Part shown: piece by piece, positions 36,746 to 50,602 of the stretch | Numbering within the stretch: the first letter of the stretch is position 1 | How the letters are laid out: every line of letters begins with the position of its first letter | Source: Ifrita kowaldi | Taxonomy: Eukaryota > Chordata > Aves > Passeriformes > Cinclosomatidae | NCBI GenBank assembly: GCA_013398055.1 | Contig: VZRS01008252.1 | Coordinates: forward strand, 76,772 to 140,771 | Length of the DNA stretch: 64,000 nt | Direction: 5' to 3' | Position numbers and translations under genes: made by a program | Notes under the pieces: generated by a model | Told to the model about the DNA's origin: nothing | The model's input: only the letters and a program-made list of their open reading frames with translations | Databases searched by the model: none

Positions 36746-39700
36746 AGGGCTGGGATTAGATGAAGGTGTTCTGGGGAAGCTGCTGTAGATGATGAGGCCA
36801 AAGCAGCCACGGGCACACAGGGGATGAGCAGCACAGAGAGTGGCCATAACTTGGAATAACCCCCAAATTCCTCCAAACCCAAAGAAAAACATGTCCAGTG
36901 CTCAGAGATGCTGAAAAATAGGACCCTTAAAAAACCCCATGTTCTGTGCTCAATTTTAGGTTTTTTGAAGCATTTTTAGGGAAGTTTTTCATTTTGACAT
37001 TTTGCAAGGATCTCTAAGAAAGGTTTTCATCTGGAAATCCTTTTCTGCCTATCTTTGTTTCATTTTTTCACTTAGGCCCTCAGGAGAGGAAGACATAAGG
37101 GCAAAAAAGGTAGGGAAACCAATAAGCAGATGAGGAGGGAGACACAAACGAGAAAAAAGATTTTTCTTGTTTAAGTGGAAAAAATGCACATTGACAAAAA
37201 GACGATTTTTTTTTTTTCCGATGAAATTACCTGATTTAGAAATAAAAGCTTTTTTTCCTCTACTGAAAACACCTATGACTCAGAAGATAAACTGATTTGT
37301 GGTTCCTAAGTGAAGGCAGCAGTGTTTCTTAGAGAGGCTGGCTGATTTTTGGTGGGTCCACATCTCCTTGACGGCTGTTGACAAACCAGATTTCATCTTC
37401 CTCTTCCACCCCGACTTGACTCCAGGAATTTCCATTCCCAAACCTCTTTAGGCAAATCCTCTCTGAAGATTACCTACATTATCTGCTTCTCCCCGGAGAC
37501 AGCTTCCTCTCCTTTGCTATCAATTAACAACAGCTCTCACCAACCCCTCGCTTTAATTGCACCATCTTTAAAAGCAGCCCTGACGTTGATGTGCCTTTTT
37601 CTCCTATTTTAGTTTCTCCCTCTGAATTATTCTGTTGCTTCTGACTGCAAACACCAGCACTGAAATCCTGGGGGATTGATGAACTCCTGCACTCCTCTGT
37701 TCGCTCTGGGAGCCTCTGCCCCACACTCGTGCCAGCACCACACCTGAGGGCACGAAGTCTCCATGGTTTATATCTCAAACTCAAGCAATCTTATGAAACC
37801 AAAGGAGGTGATTGTATGGAAAAGCTGTTTTCCAGGTCATGTAGTCCTTTCTGCTTGGGATATACCTGGAGGATGTGTAAAAAGTATGGAGTGTATGTCT
37901 GTGTGAAGGGTAGGCTCTGACTTACCCCAGCAATCTGCACTGAGGCTGTAAATGCGAAATGCAGAGCCAGTAAAGGATCAGATGGGATCTGAATCACAAC
38001 AGCAACAAAAGAAAACGCAGCACAGACTCTCCATAACCAGTTTGTACCAAAACCAGGGACAAACTGCCCCTTGTGTGCTCCTGTTCCCTTCCTAGGTTGC
38101 CTGCTTGTGCCAAGGAAGGTTGGGAGTGTTGCTCAAAAACTTGGGTACCTCTGCCTTTCCAAGACACATTTTTTCCCTGCCAGGATGGTTTCCCAGTGGG
38201 GAAAACCAACTGGCTTTGGTGAAAACTCTCTGTAAATGCCTGGTTCAAGCAGAAGGAGGACTGAGTGCCCTGCTGCTGTGGATATCTGAGGCTTGATGTC
38301 TCTTTCCAGTTGGTGGCTGCTCCACGTGGCGTGTAAAGCTGCAAGGTGAGCACAGGGCCCCCCACATGCACCAGTGTACCCCAGCTCCTGCTCCAGTGCA
38401 CACACCCCCAGTACATGCAAAGAAACACAGACGTGCCCTTGGGTCCAGCCTCATTTGAAGGTTAAAAATAACACAAAGGTGCTTAGAAAAGTAAAAAAAT
38501 AGAAATTAAACCACCCCCACACTTGAAAGAAACCTACCCCTTTAAGAAAGGATTGAACGTAATCTATTTCCAGCGTACGAGAGATCGGCTAAGGATTGCT
38601 GGGACATTTTCACTGACACAAATCTACATAATCGTTTTAAACTTCTCACCATTTCTTCCGATTATTCTCTTTCTGTCACTTTAGGAAGCTCTAAAACTGA
38701 TTTTCGCTCCGTAATCTTCCAGTATTGCTTAGCACCCAAATCTCTAATATTTTAAGAAGATTATTTCATTTATAATTGATTGAGTGTATTTGCCAGTTTG
38801 CTACTTCAAAGATGTTGTGCTTTAAGGGGTTCAGGTAGAGCATTACTAAGTTTCCACCCCTTACCCCCCATCCAAAAAAAGAGGCAGAAAAATTTTGCAT
38901 CCTGCCTGACACTTGATGCTTTTTTTTTTGCTTTTAAAAAAAATATTATTGGTATTATTTACATTGTCAGCATGCTGAATAGCTAAAAAAAGGGATCTCC
39001 AGAGATGAAAGGCAAATGGAGCTGTCTCCAGCTGCAGGCTCGGGCCGTGGTTTCCATCACAGGGAGCAGTTTGATGAGCAGTGATTGCAGGCAGCAGGCT
39101 CCAGCAGCACCACAGCTCCCTGTGCACCAGCATTCCCTCCCAGGGCCTGGCTGCCCACCTCACTGCTCTCACTGGGAAAGGGATTGGAGAACTGATAGCA
39201 GATAAAACATGTTTTATTTTGATTTTTTGCCTTTCCATGTTTTCCAGCCGTATCTGCTCCCTGGGGTTGTTTTCTGCGTCGAGACAGAATGCACAACATG
39301 GTGGTGAAGAAAGGGGTAGGAGAAATGGGTGTGGGTGAAGGGCATTCCTGAAACACGTTGCTGCTGGGAGTTGTTTTCATCCAGCTCAGGACTGGGCCAT
39401 GGTAGCTGCTGCCTGCGGGCGAGTGGCCTCCATCACTCAGTGCTGGATGTTGCCTTGTAGAGTGCAGACCGAGGGGTTGAGAGAGGGGAGCAGGGTGCAA
39501 AAGGTAATATTTACTGAGGGCAAAGGCAGTAGGACATCTGCAGGCAGAGTTCTGGAGGGAGAGAGCCCATTTAATGCACCGCCACTGCCCAATGCGCAAC
39601 CAAAAAGCCTCAGAAATAAGGGGGAGATTTCCCCATTCTCAGCCCTGCTCTGCTCTTCATTCCTTATCACCTGTGAACTAGTGAGGAGATGCGTGGCACA

Positions 39701-42700
39701 ATGCTCAAAGGAAAGCTCTGAGCCCTCTTTTAGGGCTGGCAGAGACTTAGTGATGCTCTGTCACAGTCATTTCGGGGAATGGAGCAGCTATCAACTAACA
39801 AGAATGAATTTCAAGGCTGATCACCTGCAAGCCAGGGATAATGGGAGGTCTGCACAATCAAACACGTCTCCTGTTATAGTAAAACAAGCAACACTTGAAA
39901 AAGACATGGAAACAGGCTTCTTTAAATCCAATTCAGGGATTTGGAATCCCCACTAAACGCTTAATTAATTTTTGATTAGCTGAGAACCCATTAAACAGAC
40001 TGATTCTTCTAGCTTTATAAGTAACGGCAGCATGCTGCTTTAATTAAATTAATACTAAGAGATGTTCATTTTCAAATCCTTATGTTGGTTATTTGAGAAA
40101 AAATCATTTCATTCCCTTCCCTAAGAGGTTTACCATATTCTTTTATCCCAATGCAGTATCTCTTCCCATTCTGTTTGTGTTGCTCTTGGTTCGCCTGGAG
40201 GCAGGATCTGTCATGGCCCCAAATTTGTTCTGCCCAAGGGATATGGGGGTGTCCCAGAAGTTTAGGACCAAGAAAACTCATATTCCTCTAGGGGTTCTCC
40301 ATGTGGGTATGAGCAGTTTGGGGTCTCACAGCCCTGGTTTCTCCCAGCCACTCTTCCCATGGAGCTACCACTGGCTATTTCCAGTGTCAGGTACTGGACA
40401 TGAATCCCGATTCTTCTTCCACAGCATAGCAAGTGGCTGTGAATTATCACCTCCTCCTTTGAGGGCAGGGCCTGTCCAGGTCTCTGCTGTGACTACACCA
40501 TATAGCAGAGAACATGCCACAGCTTGTTCACTTCTGCTTTTCAAACCCCTATGGATTTCTGTGCTTCCCAGTGGAAGTCAGAGTTGCTGTCCACCCTTGG
40601 CTTCTTCAGTGACCAATACTTTCCTGTGTGTGCTGGATTCTGTGGTGTTGGGAGGGATGCAGTCAGGCCCTGGGCCTTTCCTTGGTGATGGAGATGTGAA
40701 ATGGACACAGGTATCATTGAGTGTGATTAGGGAAGGAACACGGACTCACTCTTGGAGCAACCCTTTTTATGGGAGGATTCCAAACCTCCCCTCTGCCTTT
40801 TCTTCCACCCCTGGCAAGATCTGAAATGGAATTTTTCAGCATTCTTCCACTGCCATAATGGGTGAAAAACTCCTCCCTGCTCATTGCAGGGCCAGCATGT
40901 TAAACTTTGCAGCTTGAGGCTCTCCTTGCTTCAGTCCTGGGTCCTGCCCAAACCTCTGAGCCATCCACCAGTCTGAGACCAGTGTGAGCCTCTGAGGTCC
41001 TTGCCGGTGCTGAGCAGGGTCCATGAGCACCCAGGCACCCAGGGATTGAACCCTGGAGCAGCCATGGAATTTCCATATCTATTTATTTATGCAGATGCAT
41101 TGTGCCCAGCTCAGAGACCTGCCAGCCACACAGATCCCATATGATGAGATCACTTCCATGACGCTACTGAACAGCTTTACATTGATTATGATCCCATAAG
41201 TGGGAATCCTTTCCTGTCGTCTGAGGGTTGGGATTATTTTTTTCCTTTTTAAGCTTCTTCCATTTGGCAGAAGAAGTTTTGCAAAAGTATCTCACAAGAA
41301 GCCGCTGCTCGGATGAACCACTTGGGAACAACACCAGGCTCGGTACAGGTGTGATTTTCCTTACACCATCTCCACGTTGTCTTGGCTTGGTCTTCATCCC
41401 TCGCTCCATTTGCTCTGGGCACATCTGGATTTAGCAGAGAACTTGTTTCACTCCTTGCTGTGTTTGTCCCAACAAATGAAGGGTGAAACAGGGCTTTCAA
41501 GCCACCAATGTCCCCTTCACCGTTGCTTCTGCAGAGCTTGGATGTCACCTAGATCCCAACTGCAGGAACATGCTGGGGTGGTCCCCGAGGATTTAATCAG
41601 CTGATGCTGCCATTACACAGGATCTGGAGAGCGGGGCTTGGAGAGCAGCCCCAGCCCCTCATACCTTCACCCTGCTGCTCAGCTCGCCTTGCCTCCCCTC
41701 TCCCCACTGCCCACTCCTTGTTAGGAGCTGTCGGAGGCAGCTGGCTGCTCGTGCATTAAATTAGCAGATGTTGCTGCTACACAACATTAAGCACAACAAT
41801 ACTGTTAATGTGCCCTCTGGAGCCCTCTGCCTCCTCCTCACCAGGCCTCGCCAGACACAGCCTCTCCGGAGGCAGATTAATTTCAACTCTCTGGATCATA
41901 ATAAATTAATTTTTATTAGAAAAGGCGGCAGGGGGGTGGGGGGGTTCGGGACTGATCTCCTGAGCTGCAGAGATTTAAGCCAGCTGTCGACTGTCTCCTG
42001 GCATTTGGGTTAGGAAGTAAATACAGAAGGAGGGGATTTTTACAAAACACCCATCAGCCCTCCTAGCTGGGAGGAGTGTGAGGGAGGCTTGGAGGTCAGG
42101 GAGAAAAACCTGTGTTATGGGGTTAATGCTGTACAGAGTCCAGGGCTAAACAAACTGGAAGGGGGATATTTTCTTTCTTTCTCATGGGGAACACTTCCAT
42201 CATGTTACCCTGACAACAACCCTCCTTAGATGTGAGGCTGTGAGGTCCCAGAGCAAGTCCCCACACCCCCACAAGCTCTCCTTTGCTAAGAAGCCTCTTT
42301 GCCAAGATGCTGGTTGGAATAGGCTTCACCAGCTTTGCATCGTCACCACTTTTGGAGGTACATGGCACAGTCCTGCCAGTCCTTGGAGCATCCCCACCCC
42401 ATCCCCAACACCTGCTCTGTGCCCAGCCCAGCTTCCCAGGCACAGCCAGGCAGCAGATCACTGGAAGCTGTCTCGGTAGTACCACAGAGTTTCTGAGCAG
42501 AGGAGACTTTGATGGTTCAGCCTCGTTGCCTTGGATGCTGAAGGCTCACAGCTCCTTTTGGCTTAAGTCAGGGCTGTCTGTACTCAGCACTTATGAAAAT
42601 CAGCCCTGGGTCTATGCTCAGATTAACAATCAGCGTGAGCACAGCGGCTGTGGGAAGCCCAGATCTTCATTTATCAGTGGGAAGCGCATTGCCAGTCGTG

Positions 42701-43167
42701 GATTTGGAGGACGTGGGAGCTGGGCTCTGGCTGGCCATCCCTAGCTTCACTACTCAGCTGAAAACTTGGACCTGGTAGTTTTAGTATCACTCGAAATCAT
42801 TGCTGAGGAATCTGGACTCTGGCAGGGCGGTGGACAGGAATGTGTTATCTGCTAGTGCTGTGTTAAATGACAGTGACATTTCCAGTGGTCATTTCAAAGG
42901 CCAATAAATGCAGCCAATCTCTGTGCAAAAGCTGATCCTTCTCAGCATCCTGTCTCCAGCTGTGGCCAGCAGTGAACACTGATGAAGGAATGTCACACCA
43001 CAAACTCACAGTGATCCTTCACCAGAATACTCTCCCAAGCCCCAGATATGTGGCTGAGTTACTTTCCAATGTAACCAAAATTAATTTCTTTCCTTGATTA
43101 GTTTCTCCAGTTGCCTTTGGTCATTCAGAACATCCAGTGGTGAGAAGCTCTACAGACTAAACAGGCT
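36746..43167. other. Gene-free unique DNA
   Basis: No gene or clear repeat recognised. A plus-strand frame at 40093-40824 (243 codons) is open but lacks any domain I recognise and overlaps non-coding-looking sequence. 38460-38780 and 39950-40085 are AT-rich. The first keeps CpGs (AGCGTACGAGAGATCGG) and the second has several TTAATTAA/GATTAG words. Both may be regulatory. Confidence 0.5.
39950..40085. promoter_or_regulatory. Homeodomain-motif cluster, possible enhancer
   Basis: Within about 130 bases there are CTTAATTAATT, TGATTAGC, CCATTAAAC, TTTAATTAAATTAATAC and a CTTTATAAG word. Clusters of TAATTA sites mark many vertebrate developmental enhancers, but AT-rich DNA yields them by chance too. 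Low confidence. Confidence 0.2.
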
Positions 43168-43302
43168 TTGTGTGAAAAATTACTTTTCCTTTTCCAGCTG
43201 GCCTGCAAGTTTCAGCTGCTGTCTTCCAGTTCTTCTAGAGGGAGAAAGGGTGAACAGCTATTCTCTGTTTGCCTTTTCCAGTCCATTTTATCACTTCCTC
43301 CT
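43168..43302 (-). repeat. Ancient CR1 LINE fragment, antisense
   Basis: The order of antisense CR1 words is present. It begins with TTTGTGTGAAAAATTACTTTTCC, then GCTGTCTTCCAGTTCTTCTAGAGG, then GAGAAAGGGTGAACAGCTATTC and CTTTTCCAGTCCATTTTATCA. It corresponds to the old amniote CR1 region 'gtgaagaagtacttcc...ctagttcttgtgttatgagaagg...ttctccac.ccagtcat'. Strongly diverged, ends approximate. Confidence 0.6.
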
Positions 43303-45633
43303 CAAAAATGTCTTTTCCAGAGATAAGAAAACCCTGTTACTGAAATGGTTCCTTATACAGACAATGTTCTGTGCTTTGTTGGTAGCTGGCTCAAACACTA
43401 ATAAACCTTCTGGATTTTCATCTGGTCTCTGTTTGCTGCTTTGATGAAAAATTCTGTATTTTTGGTTGTTTAACTGTGGAGTTATCCTGCAGTGCCAGAG
43501 CAAGAAAAAAACCTGTCCCATTCACCCATATTTTTCTCCCCTGTCATGATATGATCTAGGTTATTAACAACAACTCCTGGTTATGGAGAAGGGTTAATTT
43601 TTAACCTGTAGCCATTTGATTTCTTGGTTCCCAGCCCATACGTGGTGGAGAACTGCAGCAAGGCAAAGCAGGGGAAGCAGCTTTCACTGCAGAAATGATG
43701 AAAGCACAGCTCTAAAGCCAGGGCTGGAGCTTGGGAGCTGGTTAGGCTGGAGCATGGATTTCCAGCTGAGGTGCTCCTGGTTCAGGACACAGCAGTCCGT
43801 GGGCAAAGACATGCCCCTGCACCTGCTAAAGCCTTTTGGAGCTGCTGGGGTGCATCGTCTGTGTCCTCAGCCCCTGAGCATCGTGTTCACTCCTTCACAG
43901 AGACTGTGACAACACCTGAAGTTGTCACCCCACATACTTCTCCTGAACTCCCCTTTGATGCGAGATCTTGGGGGAGAGCAAACCGGAGCGCGAGTGCAGG
44001 GGATGGAAAGGAAAGTGGTGCTTGTGATAACACAGGATCAGGTTTCACTGAGTCCTTTTTAAAACACCAATTGAAAACCCCCCCGCCGCCACTTGACAAG
44101 TTTCCAAAATCCTCTTTCTTTCCAGGATCTACCCATGGCCCTTGAGTAGGGAGAAGAGGCTGTGAAATGAAAGACCTGTTTGCTCTGTGAAAGAGCTTGA
44201 CAATGTGTTGAGAGAAAGTGATACTCGCTGCCTTCAGAGCATTCAGAAAGGCGTCCATTTATCTCCCTCTTTTCTTTTTTCACCCGTTCTTCTTCTAAGG
44301 AATCTCTGGTTGTAATCCCTCTCTGGGATTTTTCACAGTAGTCTGATAATGTTAATATTTATCCTGGCTCAGAGATGAACTGACAGCATTGTGTTCTCTC
44401 CTCTCTCATTTTATCTCTGTACATCTATCAGGTGTTCTGTATGGCTTTAACTTCATCAACACCCAGCGTGGTGCAGTGACAGGTGAAGTCACCCTCCATC
44501 ACCCTCCACCTCTCTCACCTCCAGTGGTCTCTCTTCTCTGTTTGTTTTTATTATCTTATTAAAAGTCTAAAGATTTTAAGTAAGTCTAGAAGCAGTTATA
44601 AGTGGTCAAGGTATTTGGGGGTTCTGAGGGTAATTTCTTAGACTAGTCCTTGCCCTGTATTAAAAAGCTGATTGCAGACTTTTGGCAGAAGGGTTGTGGG
44701 GACAGAGAGGCAGGTTGTTTTTTTTTTTTCCCAGGATTTCAGTCCTGGAAGAAAAGGACCCATGGAGTGGTGGAGTTTTCTTCTACTGATGGTCAGTGTT
44801 CTGGAGCCTGACCATGCAGGTCACTGAAGGGTTTGTGTTGCCCTTAGAAGAGATGCCTGCAGAATAACAACAGCCAGGCATAATTTGTCATGGAAAACAA
44901 TCGGAATTTCTCTCTCTGGGGTACAGCACAAACAAGTGGAAAAGGGCAACAGTGAAGTTTCTTTGTATAGAATTAATGCCTGCCAACACTGGTTGAACAT
45001 CTGTATTTATCTTAAAGCCTCCTGCCTGGGAGTCAGATGAATACAGGGAGATCCTGGTTTGCATTTGTGTAAAAATGAGTTTATTGGTCTTGTGTGTGCC
45101 AAGTACAGTCAAGAAACAAGGCATCTAAAATAGCTTGAAAACTCTGTAATGGCTAAAGTAATCTTGCAATTGCTATGAAGAACCTGAAAAAAATGGGAAT
45201 GTTTGCAGCTGGCTGCAGTTCCCCAGTGAGCTCTACAGTATCAATAATCCACCCTCATACAGGCAGGAGGATGATGTGGGAGTGGGGAACGTCCCTGAAG
45301 CCACCCACAAGGGGATAGATACCCAAAGTAACTGACTTCACCTCAACCTTTATTGATGCAGTGAGCAACCTCAGCGGAGACCACAGGTAAGAGTTTGCTG
45401 CTAATAAAATTTTGGAGGCATTTTCTCTAATTTATTGTAGTATTAGATCTAGCAATGTGTGAAATTGCACTGAACAGGTGGAGCACCAGTTTGTGTGGAG
45501 AATGGTTTGACATGCAAACACACCATCTTTCTAGGACCAAAGTTTTTTCTCCATCAGTTAGTTATACTCCATCCAGAGCTGAGCTCATTTCAGTCTTCCA
45601 AACCTTCTCTTACATGGTAAGACTGACCCCACG

Positions 45634-45680
45634 TCTCCTCCAAACCACTATTTCTCCTCTAAACTGCTATTTCTCCTCCA
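45634..45680. repeat. 19-bp tandem repeat, 2.5 copies
   Basis: TCTCCTCCAAACCACTATT, then TCTCCTCTAAACTGCTATT, then TCTCCTCCA. Adjacent units differ at three positions. A small minisatellite-like duplication with no gene attached. Confidence 0.85.
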
Positions 45681-48600
45681 TGAAAGCTCCACATTACATA
45701 ATTCCATTTTATTTTTATTCATGTCTCATCTTCAGTGGTGAAGGAGAAAGAGTTTGAAGAAGCTGGAAGTGTTATGAAGATCTTCCTACAGACAACACCA
45801 GAGGTAATTAAGACTGATGACAGTTTCATTCCAAAAGCTGGACATTTTCATCAACAGCTCCTAGGATTTTTCCTTCTTTCGTATACAATCACTTTGAAAT
45901 ATCTGTTGACCCCTGGTTAAAAAATCCCCAACCCTCTGTTGATCACCAGGTTTCTATGGGAAAGGCAGGAAGTTCAACAGTGTCTGCAGCCATAAAACAA
46001 AGGAAACGTGAAACTACATTGTAGTTGCAGTGGGGTCAGATCCAGCAGCAACAATAAAGATGGTGTGGAGTGATCACTAAATGTTTATCATTGGGAACAT
46101 CCAAACTCCCAGTGGTGGTTACTCCAAAATCCCCCATTTTGAGGCAGCTGCCATATGGCAAGCTTTTAAAACTATGCCTATCACTATGACGTAAGAGTGC
46201 AAAACCCCAGATCAACCAAGAATTTTTTGTTATGTGAGGAGGAGTTATTGTTCACAGAAAACCCTGGCTTGTCACTGGATGAGTGGTAATTATTACCAGT
46301 CACGTTAACAGAGACTCAGCTTGTTTTCACACTCCCATCCCAAGCGTGGATTCATACCCGATCTGCTTTTTTTACACCAAATTTCTGCAGATTTCTGGCT
46401 GTTAGCACCCCGCAGGCCATTGAGTAGAGTTTTCTCACAGTCTGGGCCGAGGTAGATTCTGGCCAAACTGAGCAAGAAGTTTTTGATGTGGCCACTCATT
46501 TCTCAATAGCACAGAGTGGCTGAGCAGAACATCTGGAGATGTGAATGCCCAGGGTGGTCCTGAGAAGCTGTTCTCTCTCTTCTGATCCAGGAGCACTGGA
46601 TCAGGCCTTTCCAAACAGAGACAGAAGAGAATCCGACCAGGAATACCAAAGGGAACACACATTAAAGGAAGGCTGAAAATATCAATAACACAAAGATCAG
46701 AGCTTCTTTTTCTGCGATCTGTGCTGAAAGCAGCAACCTCCGGAGAAACTCCAATTCCTTACAGTCCATAGTGCACTGCAGCCTCACGAATGTGTGTTAC
46801 TTCACATGTCAGCACACCCATCTGAGTGCTCTTTACCTCCCCACGAAATCACTGGGTCATGTAGAAGAGTATCACTCTCTACACAAATTCCATTAGGCTG
46901 TATCAGGATTGACCTGGAAAACCACTGCCACCAAATTGTACCACAGCGGTGGCCACGCTAGGAAATACTAAACCCTGCACTGCTCCAAACGAAAGGAAAA
47001 TACATATGTTAATGTTATAGCATAAAATTCATGCACTCATTGATTGTAATTAATTATAATTAATTAATTCTTACGTTGCGCCCCAGACACGGCCACTTCA
47101 CTGCCTTCGGAACTCCTCCCATCATCTGGTCTGGCTGCTCCGAGTGAGTCTCCTCAGTTAAACCAATGGAGCTTTTTCCAGTTCTTCCACTGGATCTGCA
47201 AAATACATGCAGATTTATACAGTGAGGCACACATTAAATACTCCGGGGGAAGGAGTAAAATAGACATTAATCAGATATTAAAGGACTTGTGAGACAGGGA
47301 GAAATACACGTTTGGGCATCGTTTGGGGTTGGTTTTGAATGTTATGTATACACATATACAATTACTGTGTATATCTATGTATTGTTGTTCTGTTTTAGGC
47401 AACTGGATTGGATAGGATAAGGAGGAAAAAAGGAAGAAGCTGGAGTTAAATACCTAATAACACTAATGTTAGGGAACTGTGGCTAATTTGCAAATGGATA
47501 CCACATGGAAACACGCTTCCGTTAATCTGTGTTGCTTTAAAAAGGAAGGAAAAAATAAAAAAAAAGGAGGAGGAGGAGGCTGGGGTTAGTAAGCTATCTG
47601 ACAGTCTGAGCAGCTCATCTGCTTGCAGGGATTGGGTCGGGAGCAGATATTCCCAAGTGCCTTGAGTATCAAGTACATTGGATATGGCTTTTGATCAGAG
47701 GGGCAAGGTGCTGCCTTCTCTTCCCCGGGATGGTTCCCACTGGAGGCAGGTACCTCCCGATGGAGCACGGAGGGGGGGTTTGGTGGCACTGAGAGGGACA
47801 GGGACAGCTCTGCATTGTGTGTTTACACCAGACCCTGGCCTTTCCCCTGCCTGTGTTCCTTGTAATTTCTGGAAATCAGAAATAAGCTGATGTGATTAGA
47901 GAAGAACAGATCTGGCTTAGTGCTCTTCAAGCTTAAAAAGGTGTTAAAGACTTGACAAATTACAAATACAGAACTAATAGAGATCCTAAATAAGTACGGT
48001 TACCTAATTCCTTTACACTGAGAGACAAAAATGAAGGGTGGCTTTACTGTGATTGATGGGCAGATAGCAGCCTGGCCAGGGAGAAATAGCTGAGAGCTGA
48101 GGCACATAAAAAAACATTTTACACCCAGCCCAGTCTTGATCTGGGTAAGGAAGGACTAGTTTTTGCTGGCTCTTAGCTTTGTTGATGGTTTGATACCGGT
48201 GACCCAGTGGAAACAGAGTTTTTGTGGCATTGCTTCTCCTCGGGGAGGGGCCAGGCTTGGTTTTCTTTAGGTTACACTTTTTCTTTGTCCTTTTTTATTT
48301 TTTTTCCCTTTTTTTTCAATGCAATCTCAAAGTCATCTTGCATTAATTAGCCGTCATCTTAACGACACTGTTGCATGTTAGACGAAGAGATCTCTGAATT
48401 CAAATAAGACTTGACCCTAAGAGGGACCAGCTCCCTGGCTTTTTCTTCTCATCTCCTTAAATCTAAAAATTGCTAAGTGATCTCTGAGGCTCAGGCTTTC
48501 CTCGGAGATTAGTGTAAGAAAAGCCCCAACATCTGCAAAAGTGACTGCTTTTGACAACCGTACAGATATCTTAAAGAGCAGGAATTTCCCTAATAAAACC

Positions 48601-48984
48601 CCTTAAAATAAGTCTTCTTAAGATTTCTTAATGCCACAGTGATCAGTTTGCATGTTTCAGAAATTCAAGAATTTTTTATCTGCTTTGGAAAGTTATGAAA
48701 AAAAAATGAAGCAGGTTTATTTAAAGGGGAGAAGTATTTGAGATGCAGGAGAGACGGGGTAGAAAAGCTTAGGAACTGGTGATAAAACCATAAATTGTAT
48801 AGCTCAGGGAATTTGTGGACTGACTAAAAATGACAAAGCAAAGCAGCCCAAGTTGGTCATCAGAATAACAACAAAGAGGACTTTTACCAAGGAAAAAAAA
48901 AAAGCACGTGGACCCTCTGGCATTCCATAGGCAATTTAAATAGCTTAATTCGGCATTGTTGTGATAGCCATATGCCTGATAGCC

Positions 48985-49105
48985 TGTGGGCCAGATCCTC
49001 TGCTGGTGTAAAGCCGAGGCTTTTCCACCTATTCAGCAAAGCATCCCTGTTAAAGACAGCGTTTAGGCATCTGCTGAAATGTGAGTGAGTGCTTAGATCC
49101 CTACA
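48985..49105. repeat. Old amniote-type interspersed repeat remnant
   Basis: GGGCCAGATCCTCTGCTGGTGTAAA, then ATTCAGCAAAGCA, then TTTAGGCATCTGCTGAAATGTGAGTG, resemble phrases I associate with an old dispersed repeat abundant in turtles and crocodilians ('gggccagattctcagctggtgtaaat', 'attcagcaaagcacttaagcatgtgctt'). I cannot name the family, and orientation is not assigned. Confidence 0.42.
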
Positions 49106-49677
49106 AAGACCCTGGGAGTTCAGCATCCCAGGAAGCTGCTCTGGCACACGGCGATGTTTAAGTCAGTGTATTCTGCAGCTGGGGCATGAGGCCCTCGCCC
49201 AAATTTGCCATGTATTTCTAAGCTCTTGGGTGCTAGCACAAAAGGCTGGGCTGCCTGTGAGATCCCAAAGCACAGAGAGATGTTGCTGGAAGTCTCTGTA
49301 GGCTTCCAGGGCTTGATCTTTTCCGAGTAAACACATGGATCTGCAGCGTGTGGCAGGACCGGGTGTCGTGTGCTGTTAGGGCTGTGTGTGCAGAGTGGGG
49401 TGGGGTGTGCTGGGGTGCTGATGCTTCCAGGGGTAAAATTCATCCCGGTGTCATCCCTGCTCAGCCGATCTGCAGCAGGGAGAGTTGGGCTGAGCATGGC
49501 AGAGGAGCCCTCAGAGAGAGCTGTGAGCACCTGTGTGTGCGGGGCCTGCAGCCTGTGGGGACAGCATCCACACCAACATCCCCGAGGTTGGTTCCTTGAA
49601 CTGAGTTTCAGTGAAATAGTCCCACTGAGGACAGGATTACTAGAAAATCTGGGGGGGTTGTTTGGTCAGGTCCTTTG

Positions 49678-49715
49678 TTGTTTTTAAATTTTTAAAAAAA
49701 ATTTTTTTTTTTTTT
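49678..49715. repeat. A/T homopolymer palindrome-like run
   Basis: A run of T, AAA, TTTTT, eight A and then fourteen or more T. The adjacent A8/T14 blocks can fold back on each other. Low-complexity sequence, read directly. Confidence 0.85.
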
Positions 49716-50602
49716 GCCAGTTTGTGAGTCTCCAATAAGGACAGAAATTTAGGTATCTCAATTTCTGACGCCTTCCTGCTCATGTACTGCATTCCCATAA
49801 AAAAGAGTCGGTTTCAGCACCAGATATTCCCATTTAACATTTTTGTTTACCTCCATTTACAAGGCCATGACTGACAGGGGGGAGGAACTCTTGGGGTACA
49901 GCACAGAATTTTGTGCAAGATGGATGGATGTAGGTCCAGGATATTTGTTGAGGATACATCCCATGCACCTCATGTGCTATGGCATAGGGCAACATAAGGC
50001 ATATGAAACCCCACACAGTTATTTTTCCTCCTCCTTTCCCTTCATGGGACACTTTCCAGCTCCACTTCAGAGCAGAGGGACATACTGGAATTACAGAATA
50101 ACCCACTGAAACCAAGAAATCTGGTGCATGCCCAGCCCTAGCAAAGGTGGAGCAGGAAACAGATCAGGGATTAGACCCACCAAGGGACATAGGTTCACAA
50201 TTACCATGTTAAGCCCTTCAGTCCAGCTGTAAAGCCTCCGAGCCACTACCCAGCTCCTGCTTGACCCTGGGTGCCCCTTAAATCTTTTTGGTGTGCTGGT
50301 TTGCAATGCTAAAATTCCCAGGTGCTGAGAGATGGGCTGCTCCTGGGAGCACCCCTGTCGTGCCTTGGCTGAGCAGCTCAGGGCCTCTTCTCTGGTCCTT
50401 GAGGTGTTTCTCAGCCTTCCTCACACGTGAAGTCCAGCTAATGAGAACTCCCAAAGACCCAAACGAAGTGCAAACAGTGATGGGGGTGGTAGGGATCAGA
50501 GGGGGTGGTAGAAAACCTTGTGGCTGCCAATTTTATCCTCTTCATTTCCGTGTCTTTGCTCTGGTCCAGCAAATTGGCAAACCATTTTCAGAAGTGCCAT
50601 AG

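Larger units (their letters stand above)
43303..50602. other. Gene-free unique DNA
   Basis: No gene recognised. A 19-bp tandem lies at 45634-45680. A (TAAT)n stretch lies at 47047-47069. An old repeat-like segment lies at 48985-49105. An A/T palindrome-like run lies at 49678-49715. AT-rich sequence at 48330-48450 (TTAATTAGCCG, TTAACGACAC) may be a non-coding element. Open frames at 49120-49530 on the minus strand and at 49370-49687 on the plus strand occupy the same bases and cannot both be real. Neither has a known domain. Confidence 0.5.

Noticed and set aside
40093..40824. 243-codon plus-strand open frame
   Set aside because: No recognisable domain, no splice or Kozak context of note, and composition like neighbouring non-coding DNA. 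Conservation data would be needed to revive it.
49120..49687. Opposing open frames of 136 and 105 codons
   Set aside because: They occupy the same bases on opposite strands in moderately GC-rich sequence, with no domain in either.
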